The position numbers and the translations under genes were made by a program. DNA of 36,050 bases, from the NCBI GenBank assembly GCA_947589545.1, contig CANQBA010000042.1, forward strand, positions 1 through 36,050, in the 5' to 3' direction. The stretch comes from an uncultured Oscillospiraceae bacterium. Lineage in GTDB: Bacteria; Bacillota; Clostridia; Oscillospirales; Oscillospiraceae. Below the pieces are notes generated by a model that saw only the letters and a list, made by a program, of their open reading frames with translations, was not told the origin of the DNA and did not search any database. This document shows positions 24,015 to 32,303 of the stretch, piece by piece (position 1 is the first letter of the stretch; every line of letters begins with the position of its first letter).

Positions 24015-24533
24015 ATCGCTAACATCGCTCATCAAATCAACGAGGAGATCATCGACAGCGAGGTGCGGCTCATCGGCGAGGACGGCGCGCAGCTGGGCAT
24101 CATGCCGGCTTCGGAGGCGCTGAAGGTGGCCGAGGGGAAGGGAATGGATCTGGTGAAGATCTCCCCCAACGCCGTGCCGCCCGTCTGCCGCATCATGGAC
24201 TACGGCAAATACCGCTTTGAGCAGGCCAAGCGCGAGAAGGAGGCCCGCCGCAATCAGCACGTCATTGAGATCAAGGAGATCCGTATGTCTCCCGGCATCG
24301 CCGACAACGATTTCAACGTCAAGCTGAAAAACGGCGTGAAATTCCTGAAGGACGGCGACAGGCTCAAGGTCTCCGTGCGCTTCCGGGGCCGCGAGATGGC
24401 CCATACCTCCATCGGTGAGGAGCTTTTAAACCGGTACGCCCAGGAGTGCGCCGCCGTGGCCTCCCTCGACAAGCCCCCCAAGCTGGAGGGGCGGAACATG
24501 AGCATTTTCCTGTCCCCCAGGCCCAACAAGTGA
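24015..24533 (+). CDS. infC: Translation initiation factor IF-3, ATC start
   Basis: This 172-residue IF-3 binds the 30S subunit and checks the start codon. Conserved parts are QINEEIIDSEVRLIGEDGAQ, the KISPNAVPPVCRIMDYGKYRF stretch and the C-terminal domain (KEIRMSPGIADNDF, VSVRFRGREM). The first conventional start codon in frame is GTG 24063, which would remove the conserved INEEI region. The frame is closed upstream by TGA at 23994. ATC at 24015, 9 bases behind GGAGG, is therefore the likely start. IF-3 from E. coli also starts at a rare codon (AUU) that IF-3 itself rejects, which gives feedback control. Confidence 0.93.
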   Translation: MANIAHQINEEIIDSEVRLIGEDGAQLGIMPASEALKVAEGKGMDLVKISPNAVPPVCRIMDYGKYRFEQAKREKEARRNQHVIEIKEIRMSPGIADNDFNVKLKNGVKFLKDGDRLKVSVRFRGREMAHTSIGEELLNRYAQECAAVASLDKPPKLEGRNMSIFLSPRPNK

Positions 24534-24646
24534 CGGCCTTCGGGCTTATTGTGCCCCGAAGCCGGCCTGTAAGCAGTATATTTCCGCGCGTTTCCGCGCG
24601 TGAATAGGGCGGTATACCGCCAAAACAATGGAAGGAGTAACCAAAG

Positions 24647-24844
24647 ATGCCCAAGATCAAGACCCATAGCGGCGCGAAGAAGAGATTCAATCTCACCAAG
24701 ACCGGCAAGGTCAAACGCGCCCACGCATACAAGAGCCACATCCTCAATAAAAAGACAACCAAGCGCAAGAGAGGCCTCCGCAAGGGAACCTATGCCGACG
24801 TCACCAACGAAGCGGCGATCAAGCGCATGATCCTGTATAAATAA
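24647..24844 (+). CDS. rpmI: 50S ribosomal protein L35
   Basis: This 65-residue L35/bL35 is recognised by [20 protein letters not shown], then [17 protein letters not shown] and the basic C-terminus. It is preceded by AAGGAG 9 bases from ATG. The 113-base spacer after infC holds a stem (CTTCGGG with CCCGAAG, about 24534-24565) that may tune or process the message. The middle gene of infC-rpmI-rplT. Confidence 0.97.
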   Translation: MPKIKTHSGAKKRFNLTKTGKVKRAHAYKSHILNKKTTKRKRGLRKGTYADVTNEAAIKRMILYK

Positions 24845-24858
24845 GGAGGTCACTGAAC

Positions 24859-25212
24859 ATGGCAAGAGTCAAAGGCGCGATGATGACGCGCAAGAGAAGA
24901 AATAAAGTCCTCAAGCTGGCCAAGGGCTACTGGGGCGCCAAATCCAAGCACTTCAAGATGGCCAATCAGGCCATGATGAAGTCCCTGACCTACGCTTACA
25001 TCGGCCGCAAGCAGAAGAAGCGCGACTACCGCAAGCTGTGGATCACCCGTATTTCCGCCGGCTGCAAGGCCAACGGCATGAACTACTCCACCTTTATGCA
25101 CGGTCTGAAGAAGGCCGGCATCGAGATGAACCGCAAGATGCTCTCCGAGACCGCAATCCACAATCCCGAGGCGTTCTCCCAGCTGGTCAGCACCGCCAAG
25201 GCGGCCCTTTAA
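24859..25212 (+). CDS. rplT: 50S ribosomal protein L20
   Basis: This 117-residue L20/bL20 begins [20 protein letters not shown] and contains [18 protein letters not shown] and the C-terminal [18 protein letters not shown]. It is needed for early assembly of the large subunit. In related bacteria it represses its own operon through the leader. It follows rpmI by 14 bp, with an AAGGAGG site. Confidence 0.98.
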   Translation: MARVKGAMMTRKRRNKVLKLAKGYWGAKSKHFKMANQAMMKSLTYAYIGRKQKKRDYRKLWITRISAGCKANGMNYSTFMHGLKKAGIEMNRKMLSETAIHNPEAFSQLVSTAKAAL

Positions 25213-25246
25213 GCAAGAGCATACAAGAGCGCAAAGCTTCCTTTTT

Positions 25247-25280
25247 AATGCCTGAATGTGATCACATTCAGGCATTTTTT
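25247..25280 (+). terminator. Intrinsic terminator of the infC operon
   Basis: A near-perfect palindrome (TGCCTGAATGTG / CACATTCAGGCA) lies 35 bases after the rplT stop, followed by TTTTTT. Confidence 0.9.
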
Positions 25281-25308
25281 CATGCTTTCATGACCGCGTA
25301 ACGGCAAT

Positions 25309-25350
25309 AAAAGACCGGGCAAAGGGGGCGGTGAGCCCGGCTTTGCCCGG
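25309..25350 (-). terminator. Terminator at the end of the fructan operon
   Basis: CCGGGCAAAG (25315-25324) pairs with CTTTGCCCGG (25341-25350). On the minus strand TCTTTTATT follows. It lies about 80 bases after the fructokinase stop and is convergent with the infC-operon terminator. Bases 25351-25427 hold no further signal. Confidence 0.75.
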
Positions 25351-25427
25351 CGGAAAGGGGAGGAAAGGAAAAAGCGATATTCATTCCCGCAAAGCGGGGT
25401 TCGGCTGTGCGCGTACCGGATCCGCGA

Positions 25428-26402
25428 TCACGCGTCAAAGGTGGGCAGGATGGCGTCCACGGCGTCCCGCTCCGGCATGGAGCGGATGGCGCCCTTTTTA
25501 GTGGTGACCAGATATGCGGCGGCGTTGGCAAAGCGGAGCATGGCGGTGAGATCCTTATCGGACAGGGCCGTGAGGCCGTGATCCAGTACGAAGTTCAGCA
25601 CACAGGCGCAGAAGGTGTCGCCGGCGCCGGTAGTCTCGATGGTGCCGCCCAGGGTGACGCCGGGGACGTAGACGTGCCGTCCGCCGTAGTAGGCGTGGCT
25701 CCCGTCGGGGCCGGCGGTGACGTTCAGGAGCCTGATGTTGGGGTACTGGGCCAGGAGCATGGCCGCGCCGGTATCGAAGTCGGTCTGGCCGGTCATGAAT
25801 TCCAGCTCGTTGTCGGCTATTTTTACCACATCCGCGTGGGCCAGGCCCCAGCCGATGCGCTCCTTGGCCTCCTCCAGACTCGCCCACAGGGGCGGGCGGA
25901 GGTTGGGGTCGAAGGAGACGACGGCCCCGGCGGCGCGGGCGACGGTGACGGCGATCTCCGTGGCGGCCCGAACGCCGGGATGGGTCATGGAGAGAGTGCC
26001 GAAGTGGAAAACGCGGGCGCTCTCGATGAGTTCCCGGGGCAGCTCGTCGGCCCGGAGCGTCATATCCGCGCCGGGGTTGCGGTAAAAGGAGAAGTCCCGA
26101 TCCCCGCCGGGGAGGGTCTTCACAAAGGCCAGGGTGGTACGGGCCTCCCGATCCACCAAAAGGCCGCGCATGTCGATGCCCGCATCCTCGGCCACGGCCT
26201 TGAGGGTTTTGCCGAACATATCGTCCCCCACCTTGCCGATGAAGGCGGTCTTTTTGTTAAGCTTCCGGAGCATGGCCAGCACGTTGCAGGGCGCGCCGCC
26301 GGGATTGGCCTCAAAGAGGGTGTTCCCCTGGGGACTTACGCCGTTCTCGGTGAAGTCCATCAGCAGTTCGCCCAGGGCCGCTACGTCAAACCGTTCACGC
26401 AT
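25428..26402 (-). CDS. scrK: Fructokinase (PfkB/ribokinase family)
   Basis: This 324-residue sugar kinase has the two PfkB signatures: GGAPCNVLAMLRKL near the N-terminus and ETTGAGDTFCACVL near the C-terminus, whose Asp is the catalytic base. FDPNLRPPLW and VKIADNELEFM are typical of fructokinases. It converts fructose with ATP to fructose-6-phosphate. The last gene of the fructan locus, 12 bases after the cytoplasmic GH32, so its substrate is very probably the fructose released by that enzyme. Specificity is inferred from context and family. Confidence 0.92.
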   Translation of the reverse strand: MRERFDVAALGELLMDFTENGVSPQGNTLFEANPGGAPCNVLAMLRKLNKKTAFIGKVGDDMFGKTLKAVAEDAGIDMRGLLVDREARTTLAFVKTLPGGDRDFSFYRNPGADMTLRADELPRELIESARVFHFGTLSMTHPGVRAATEIAVTVARAAGAVVSFDPNLRPPLWASLEEAKERIGWGLAHADVVKIADNELEFMTGQTDFDTGAAMLLAQYPNIRLLNVTAGPDGSHAYYGGRHVYVPGVTLGGTIETTGAGDTFCACVLNFVLDHGLTALSDKDLTAMLRFANAAAYLVTTKKGAIRSMPERDAVDAILPTFDA

Positions 26403-26414
26403 AGGTGCGCCTCC

Positions 26415-27902
26415 TCAATCGATAATCAGGTCGTATTTCTCCACATCCATGATCACGCTGCCCATGGACTCGAAGCTGATGGCGTCGGCGCTGACGTCGG
26501 TGTAGATCACCGTGGTGGCCGCCTGTTCGCCGTCGTTGACGAAGAGCTCCATGCTGTACTTGTCCAGCAGGATGCGCAGCTTGATCTCACCGCCCCGGGG
26601 CCTTACCACGAAGTCGCGGACATTGACGATGTCGTGGGGAAAGCCGCAGCGGGTGCGGTCGATGCGGATGGTGTTGCATTCGGGCTTATAGCGGATGGTG
26701 GTCATATGCTCGCCGTCCCCGGCCACGTTGATCTTGAACCAGCTGTACATGGCGTTCTGGGAGGCGGGACGGATGTTTACCGTCATGTCCACCACGCGGC
26801 CCCGCACGTTTTGCAGGGTAGTCATCCCCGTGAGAAGTACGTTGCGGTACAGGATCTGATAGCTTCTGCATGCCTTCAGCTCCCGCACCGGGTTCTGATA
26901 GAGCCGGCCGTCTCTGAGGGCCAGCTCCCGGGGCACGGTCATCTGGCCGAAGCACCGCATACTGGAGGACTGGCAGTTGGACGTCTCCCAGTTCTGCATC
27001 CAGCCGATCATCACCCGCCGCCCGTCGGGGGTCAGGAGCGTCTGGGGGGCGTAGAAGTCGAGGCCGTAGTCGATGGCCTGGACATTCTCCCGGACAAGAT
27101 GGCACCTCTCCCTGTCCAGCTCGCCGATGAGGCACAGGGTGCCGTTGCCGGCGTGGAATTCCAGGCCGATGGCGGTCATCTCCTGGGGGCTGGTGAGCAG
27201 GACGTGCTTGCCGTTCAGCTCGAAGAAGTCCGGACACTCCCACATTCGACCGAACTGGTTGTGGCAGGCGGCCAAGACGCCCCCGTATTTCCAGTGGAAG
27301 CCGTCGGCGCTCTCATACATCAGCACGGAGCCGCTCCCATCGGCGGGGCGGTTGCCCACCACCAGATAGAAGGTGTCCCCCTCCCGCCAGATCTTGGGGT
27401 CGCGGAAGTCGAAGGGACTTCCGCCCGCGGGCAGGTCGTCGGCTGTGATGACGGGGTTTTCGGCGTATTTTTCGTAATTGAGGCCGTCACCCACCGCCAC
27501 GCATTGGGTCTGATGTTCCCGCAGCTCGCCGTTTTCCTCCCGCACCGCCTTGACGCCGGTGTACACCAGCAGCTGGCGGCCGTCGTCCAGCTCTATGGCG
27601 CTGCCGGAGAAGCAGCCGTTTCTGTCGTAATCCATATCCGGGGCCATCGCCGCGGGCAGGCGCTCCCAGTGGATAAAGTCCTTCGTCTTCACATGCCCCC
27701 AGTGCATGGGGCCCCACTTGGTGTCGTAGGGGTGGTACTGGTAGAACAGGTGGTACTCCCCCTTGTAGAGGGAGAAGCCGTTGGGGTCGTTCATCCAGCC
27801 GATGGTGGGGGTCAAATGATAGGACGGACGGTTTTTATCCTGGATAAAGGGCCCGTAATGGGCCTCGAAATCTCTCGCTTTTTTGAGTTTTTCACTGATC
27901 AT
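26415..27902 (-). CDS. Cytoplasmic GH32 beta-fructosidase (sucrose/sucrose-6-phosphate hydrolase type)
   Basis: This 495-residue GH32 hydrolase has no signal peptide. The catalytic triad is clear: WMNDPNG (nucleophile D39), FRDPK (transition-state Asp 168) and WECPDFF (acid/base E222). The five-blade propeller (about 28-340) is followed by a C-terminal beta-sandwich. It should cleave imported fructo-oligosaccharides or sucrose into fructose and a remainder. As the importer is an ABC system and not a PTS, an unphosphorylated substrate is likelier than sucrose-6-phosphate. ATG 27902 follows AGGAGG by 12 bases and overlaps the YesL-like gene by 11 bases. Confidence 0.93.
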   Translation of the reverse strand: MISEKLKKARDFEAHYGPFIQDKNRPSYHLTPTIGWMNDPNGFSLYKGEYHLFYQYHPYDTKWGPMHWGHVKTKDFIHWERLPAAMAPDMDYDRNGCFSGSAIELDDGRQLLVYTGVKAVREENGELREHQTQCVAVGDGLNYEKYAENPVITADDLPAGGSPFDFRDPKIWREGDTFYLVVGNRPADGSGSVLMYESADGFHWKYGGVLAACHNQFGRMWECPDFFELNGKHVLLTSPQEMTAIGLEFHAGNGTLCLIGELDRERCHLVRENVQAIDYGLDFYAPQTLLTPDGRRVMIGWMQNWETSNCQSSSMRCFGQMTVPRELALRDGRLYQNPVRELKACRSYQILYRNVLLTGMTTLQNVRGRVVDMTVNIRPASQNAMYSWFKINVAGDGEHMTTIRYKPECNTIRIDRTRCGFPHDIVNVRDFVVRPRGGEIKLRILLDKYSMELFVNDGEQAATTVIYTDVSADAISFESMGSVIMDVEKYDLIID

Positions 27903-28569
27903 CGGAATCTGTTTCCTCCTCGCTCTCACGCGCTTCCGCCGCCGTCTCCTTTTCCAGATCCTCGGGCCGCATGTGGAGCCTGAATACGCGCTCCGTTGTG
28001 AAGCTGACCACCGCGAACACCGCCGCCGGCATGATCAGCGCCATAAACGGAACCAGCAAGATGAGCGCCAGCCCCGCGAAAAGCACGGCCAAAACGCCCA
28101 GCATTTTAATGGGGTGGAGCGCCATGAGCATGAAGCCGAACTTCAGAACCTCTTTCACGCTCCCGTCAAATCTGGCCGCGTAGGCGGCCACATAGACGCC
28201 CCAGGTATAGGCCAGCGCCCACAGCGCCAGCACCACGTAGTAGAGCGCCCCCATGGCGCCGCCGGCCAGCCGGATCCCCCGCAGGACGGACACGTCCACG
28301 GTCAGCAGGGCCAGCACCGCCGCCACCACCAGCCAAAGGAGGGTGGAGCGCCTGAAATTTTCCCGGAAGGCGTTCCAGAAGCACCGCCACAGGCCGCCCT
28401 CTTTTTTCCGGATCACGTGGTAGGCCGCGGCGTAGAGGGCGGTAGTGGAGGCGCCTGCGGTGACGACGGGCAGGGAGAATACGATCCACAGTACGCTGAG
28501 ACAGATGCAATCTCCGATGGAGGTGAGCGCAGACATGAGGGGACTGTCGTAGCTGAAAAGACCTTTCAT
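27892..28569 (-). CDS. YesL-like (DUF624) membrane protein
   Basis: This 225-residue integral membrane protein has about five hydrophobic helices (for example ALTSIGDCICLSVLWIVFSL, and around 75-92, 105-130, 150-185) and an acidic tail rich in Glu/Asp. The start MKGLFSYDSPLM and the GD(C)xxLSxLW pattern are typical of DUF624/YesL proteins. These accompany CUT1 sugar ABC systems in Firmicutes; their molecular role is not known. Here it sits between the extracellular and cytoplasmic GH32 genes, so it probably supports fructan uptake. Confidence 0.85.
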   Translation of the reverse strand: MKGLFSYDSPLMSALTSIGDCICLSVLWIVFSLPVVTAGASTTALYAAAYHVIRKKEGGLWRCFWNAFRENFRRSTLLWLVVAAVLALLTVDVSVLRGIRLAGGAMGALYYVVLALWALAYTWGVYVAAYAARFDGSVKEVLKFGFMLMALHPIKMLGVLAVLFAGLALILLVPFMALIMPAAVFAVVSFTTERVFRLHMRPEDLEKETAAEARESEEETDSDDQ

Positions 28570-28623
28570 ATGTTCTCCCTTGCCTTTCGCCGTCCCGCGA
28601 GGACGGAAAATAGTCGCCGATTT

Positions 28624-30363
28624 TTACGCCCTTGTGTACTCCCGGAGGGAGGTGAAGAGCACGGAATTGTTCTCGGCGAAGATCTGGATGGTCTTGCCGC
28701 TGACGCCGTAGAGGCGGACGGTCAGGGCCGCGATCCCGTCGATGTAGAAGATGCCAACGGAGCCCTCCTGGATGTAGGTGAAGGAGTAGGTCTCCCCGGC
28801 CTGAAGCGGGGCGGCTGTCTCGGTGATCAGGGTGCTGCCCTGGTTAAAGCTGAGGCTCAGAGTGCCGTTGGCGGGGTTGATGGTGATGAACTTGTTCTTT
28901 TCGGCCCTGTTGTTGTAATTGAAGCTGAGGCCGAAGGAGCCGGCACCGGTGAATTTGAATTCGCCGGTGAGCAGGAAGCTCTCGTAGCAGGTGAAGGCGT
29001 CGGCGTAGTTGTAGGCCGCGCCGGCGGCCACATAGGCGTGGGTGCCGCCCTCACAGGGCAGCTCCCGGCGGGCCGTGAAGGTGTCGGCAATGGCGTCCAC
29101 CGGATCTAAGGCCAGGGTGCCGTCGGGGTTCTGCAGGATCTCCTGCACCGCCACGTTGCCGGCCCAGGCCGCCACGTCCTGGGTGGAGGAGGGGGATTCG
29201 GAGCGGCGGGCCCAGCCCACCATGTAGTACTTCCCGTCGTTCTCCACGTGCTTGGCCGCGTAGAAGAGCTTGCCGTCCAGACGGACGGGGTCGCCGTAGG
29301 GGCCGTAGGGGGTGTCGGACATGGCATACCAGAGGGTGTCGTCCTGGGCGGAGTAGGTGATGTAGTACTTGTCGCCAATCTGGAAGGTGTCGCTGCACTC
29401 CAGGTTCCAGAAGTCGCCGTTCTTCGCCTCGTCGTTGGTGAAGATGACGCCATCGTAGTGCTTATTCTCCAGATCCGGCGACACGGTGTATTTGAGGATG
29501 CGGGCCACGCCGCCCTGGGCGGCGGTGACGGTCAGGATGATGTTGCCGGTGTCGGGATCCACATAGCCCTGGGGATCCCGGAAGTCGTTCTTCTGGCCCA
29601 GCTCTGCGGGAGGCGTGATCTCCCAGCCCTCCAGCTTCTCAAAGGAGGTGGGGGTGTCGCCCACGGCCACCATGATCTTCTCGGCGTACTCCAGAACGGC
29701 GCCGTTGCCGTGCCCGGTATAGAAGAAATAGTACTTCCCGTCAACCTTTACCACGGATCCGGTGCCGATCCAGCTGTCCTGGCCGCCGTCGTGGTTGGCC
29801 TCCAGGACGGACTCATCGTACTCGGTGTAGGTGACGAAATCCGTGGTAGTGGCCAGGTAGGCCGAGTGGTTGTAGGAGTCTCCGGCCTCCTTCAGGTAGT
29901 AGATGTAGTAGGTGCCGTCCTCGTAGTAAGGCATGGTGTCGCCCACATAGGGCTGGCTGGTGCCATCCTTTTCGGGCTGGAAAAAGGCGCTGTATTCATA
30001 CGCCTCCTCCTGGCTTCCGGGACTTCTGAGGGAGGAGAAATCCTTGTCGTTGCCGGGATCAGTGACGGTGTCGCCGGTATCCCTGTCCCAGCCGGCGTAG
30101 AGGGTCATATTGCCCTCCACCTTGTCCTTGGCCATATCGAAGCTCTCGGTGAGGCCGGCGTCCTTGAACCAGCCGATGAAGCTGTAGCCGTCCTTTGTGG
30201 GGGCGGCGGGGGCGGACGCCTTTTTCCCGCCCTTGATGGTCTGGGCCTCGATGGCTGTCCCGGCGGACTCCGCGTCAAAGCTGACGGTGTATTCGGCGGA
30301 GGAGCAGGCCGCCAGGGAGAGGATCAGGACGAGGCACAGCGCCGCGCAAAGAAATTTTTTCAT
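28624..30363 (-). CDS. Extracellular GH32 lipoprotein (fructan hydrolase) with N-terminal InlB-type repeat
   Basis: This 579-residue lipoprotein has a signal peptide with lipobox LAAC (Cys20). A Listeria-Bacteroides (InlB B / Flg_new) repeat follows at about 26-92 (KDGYSFIGWFKDAG, MTLYAGW). The catalytic propeller starts near 125: GDTMPYY (predicted nucleophile D142), FRDPQGY (D263) and LECSDTF (E322 acid/base). The GDxMPYY form differs from WMNDPNG of the cytoplasmic enzyme and belongs to a separate GH32 branch. The C-terminal third (about 420-579) is a lectin-like beta-sandwich that may bind fructan. It should cut fructans such as levan or inulin at the cell surface. Endo or exo action cannot be told. 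Confidence 0.88.
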   Translation of the reverse strand: MKKFLCAALCLVLILSLAACSSAEYTVSFDAESAGTAIEAQTIKGGKKASAPAAPTKDGYSFIGWFKDAGLTESFDMAKDKVEGNMTLYAGWDRDTGDTVTDPGNDKDFSSLRSPGSQEEAYEYSAFFQPEKDGTSQPYVGDTMPYYEDGTYYIYYLKEAGDSYNHSAYLATTTDFVTYTEYDESVLEANHDGGQDSWIGTGSVVKVDGKYYFFYTGHGNGAVLEYAEKIMVAVGDTPTSFEKLEGWEITPPAELGQKNDFRDPQGYVDPDTGNIILTVTAAQGGVARILKYTVSPDLENKHYDGVIFTNDEAKNGDFWNLECSDTFQIGDKYYITYSAQDDTLWYAMSDTPYGPYGDPVRLDGKLFYAAKHVENDGKYYMVGWARRSESPSSTQDVAAWAGNVAVQEILQNPDGTLALDPVDAIADTFTARRELPCEGGTHAYVAAGAAYNYADAFTCYESFLLTGEFKFTGAGSFGLSFNYNNRAEKNKFITINPANGTLSLSFNQGSTLITETAAPLQAGETYSFTYIQEGSVGIFYIDGIAALTVRLYGVSGKTIQIFAENNSVLFTSLREYTRA

Positions 30364-30431
30364 GTAATCGACCTTCTTCCGATGGGAGGTTATTGATACA
30401 GAATGTGTTGGAAAAGTTGAAGGTAAAGGGG

Positions 30432-30462
30432 CAGAGGGGATGGGTAGTGCTCATCCCCTCTG
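30432..30462 (-). repeat. Stem-loop between lipoprotein and GH32 genes
   Basis: A perfect 11-bp stem CAGAGGGGATG with its complement and a 9-base loop lies 18 bases after the stop at 30480. There is no U-run, so it is more likely to stabilise the upstream mRNA (abundant binding proteins) or to cause partial termination inside the operon. Confidence 0.6.
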
Positions 30463-30479
30463 TGAGGTATTGATCCGGT

Positions 30480-32288
30480 TTACGCTACGCTTCTCTGGGA
30501 GATGGTGATGCTGCTGATCTCGATGGTGACCTCGCCCATGGCGGCAAGATCGTTGGAGCCGAACTGGAACAGCATCTCAAAGGGCATCTCCATGATCAGG
30601 GTGTCGGTGGTCTCAAAGGTGAAGGTCTGCTCCTCGGTGGTGAAGTCGATGCCCTCGGAGACTCTGGGATCCCAGCTGCCGGCGGGATTCAGGAAGAAGC
30701 CGCAGGAGACGGGCTTGGTGGCCTTGCCGGTGATGGTCACGGTGAAGTAGCTGTCGGCGGGCAGATCCATGTTCATGTAGAGCTTGTTGTGCCAGTCGGT
30801 GGTGCCGCCCTGGTCGATGCGGTAGTAGAGCTTGCCGCCCTCGGTCCAGATGGTGCCGACGCCCAGCTCGTTGTCCTCATCGGTGCCGTTGTAGACGCCC
30901 CAGGTGTAATCCTCGGCCTCGGCGCGGACGGCGGCGAAGCTGTCGATGGTCTTGTGCGTCTCCAGGTCGCCCTCCATCTTGCCGAACTCCAGGTTCGTCA
31001 CAGTGATGGTGTTGCCGGTGACGCCGTCGGCGGGATTGCCGATCTGCATACGGATGACGGGGTCGTCCACGTTGTTCCCGGCGGTGAAGATGTGCTCGAT
31101 GGTGATCTCCTCACCGGCCTTCAGGTTCAGGCTGTAAAAGTCGGCGCGGGCCGCGTCGTTCTGGGAGGCGCTCTCCACCAGGAGCTCGCCGGACTGGTCG
31201 TTCTCGGCCACAACGGTGAACCTGTAGTAGTACTTGGTGCCGGACTCGATCTTGTTGCCGCCAAGGCCCATATCGGCCTTGATGCTCCAGATGCCGCCCT
31301 CGGTGGGATAGTTGGCGATGGTGTAGACGGCCTTGCCCTCGCCGTCGGCACCGGTGCCGTTGGCGCCGTCACCGGCGTTCAGGACTACAGCGTCAATGGA
31401 CTTCTGGGAGAAGTCGTTGGTGTAGACGGGAACCTCCGTCTGGGAACCGGTGATCTCGTAGATCTCGATCTTGTCGATGGTGACGGTCACGTCGCTGGCG
31501 GTGGTGTCAGCGGGGTTATCGGGGTTGGGGGTGATCTTGCCCAGGTGGATCAGGAGCTCCGCGCTGCCCTCGCCGGGGGAGGTGAAGCTCAGCTCATAGG
31601 GGGCGATCTCGGTGCCAATCTTCACGTTGTAGGCGCCGCCGAAGGTCTCCCAGCCCTCGGCCTGCTCGTTGCGGGCCAGCAGGTGGGCGTAGGTCTCCTT
31701 GGTGGCCTTGGCCCAGACCTTCACCTTGTAGTCGGCGGCCTTCAGCTCAAGGCCGGCCTTGGCCAGCTTCACGTCGCCGTCGCCCTCGCCGGGGTTGGCG
31801 ATCTCAAAGACGAAGGCGCCCTGCTTCAGCTCGCCGGTGGCGCTGGCGGACTCGCCCACAGAGGCGGCCCAGCCGTGAGCGTCGGGAGTGATGTCGGAGA
31901 AGTCAAAGTTGAAAAGCTCCACCGCCTCGCCGGTCTGGCGGGTGACGGTCAGGGTGGCGTAGGCCTCGGCGGTCTCGCCGCCCTTGTCGGTGACGGCGTA
32001 GGTCAGCTCATAGGAGCCGGCCTTATCAGGGACGACCTTGCCGTTGGAGAAACTGAGGGAGGGGTTGGAGGTGACGGTGATCATGCTTGTCAGGTCGCCG
32101 TCCTCGGCGTCGGAGGCGGTGACGCCGGCCAGAGCGTTGAACTCGCTGCCGGCCTCAACAGCCTGATCGGCCACGCCGGAGATGGTGGGGGCGGTATTCT
32201 CGCCGTCCTGGCCGCCGCCGCAGGCGGCCAGGGAGAGGGCCATGGTCAGGCAGAGGACCAGGGCCAGAATCTTGTTCAGTTTTTTCAT
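30480..32288 (-). CDS. Carbohydrate-binding-module lipoprotein of unknown exact role
   Basis: This 602-residue lipoprotein (ATG 32288; lipobox LAAC, Cys23) has no catalytic motif I recognise. Modules in order: an Ig-like/DUF5011 domain (about 29-110, AEDGDLTSMITV, DKAGSYELTYAVTD), then two beta-sandwich modules like CBM4/9 (about 125-275 and 285-430). A third sandwich (about 445-600) has WTEGGKLYYRI and GFFLNPAGSWDPR. Aromatic residues suit sugar binding. It sits between the solute-binding protein and the extracellular GH32, so a surface fructan-capture protein is the simplest idea. That role is inferred from location and fold, not demonstrated. Confidence 0.75.
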   Translation of the reverse strand: MKKLNKILALVLCLTMALSLAACGGGQDGENTAPTISGVADQAVEAGSEFNALAGVTASDAEDGDLTSMITVTSNPSLSFSNGKVVPDKAGSYELTYAVTDKGGETAEAYATLTVTRQTGEAVELFNFDFSDITPDAHGWAASVGESASATGELKQGAFVFEIANPGEGDGDVKLAKAGLELKAADYKVKVWAKATKETYAHLLARNEQAEGWETFGGAYNVKIGTEIAPYELSFTSPGEGSAELLIHLGKITPNPDNPADTTASDVTVTIDKIEIYEITGSQTEVPVYTNDFSQKSIDAVVLNAGDGANGTGADGEGKAVYTIANYPTEGGIWSIKADMGLGGNKIESGTKYYYRFTVVAENDQSGELLVESASQNDAARADFYSLNLKAGEEITIEHIFTAGNNVDDPVIRMQIGNPADGVTGNTITVTNLEFGKMEGDLETHKTIDSFAAVRAEAEDYTWGVYNGTDEDNELGVGTIWTEGGKLYYRIDQGGTTDWHNKLYMNMDLPADSYFTVTITGKATKPVSCGFFLNPAGSWDPRVSEGIDFTTEEQTFTFETTDTLIMEMPFEMLFQFGSNDLAAMGEVTIEISSITISQRSVA

Positions 32289-32303
32289 GCTGTCGTCCAC
32301 TCC

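Noticed and set aside
24063-24533. infC starting at GTG 24063
   Set aside because: This would delete the conserved N-terminal QINEEI segment and has no ribosome site; ATC 24015 is better supported.
25407-27983. 858-codon open frame on the plus strand opposite fructokinase and GH32
   Set aside because: It mirrors two clear enzyme genes on the minus strand. Its translation is low-complexity (Gly/Ala/Val/His) as expected from the complement of high-GC third positions, and it has no ribosome site.
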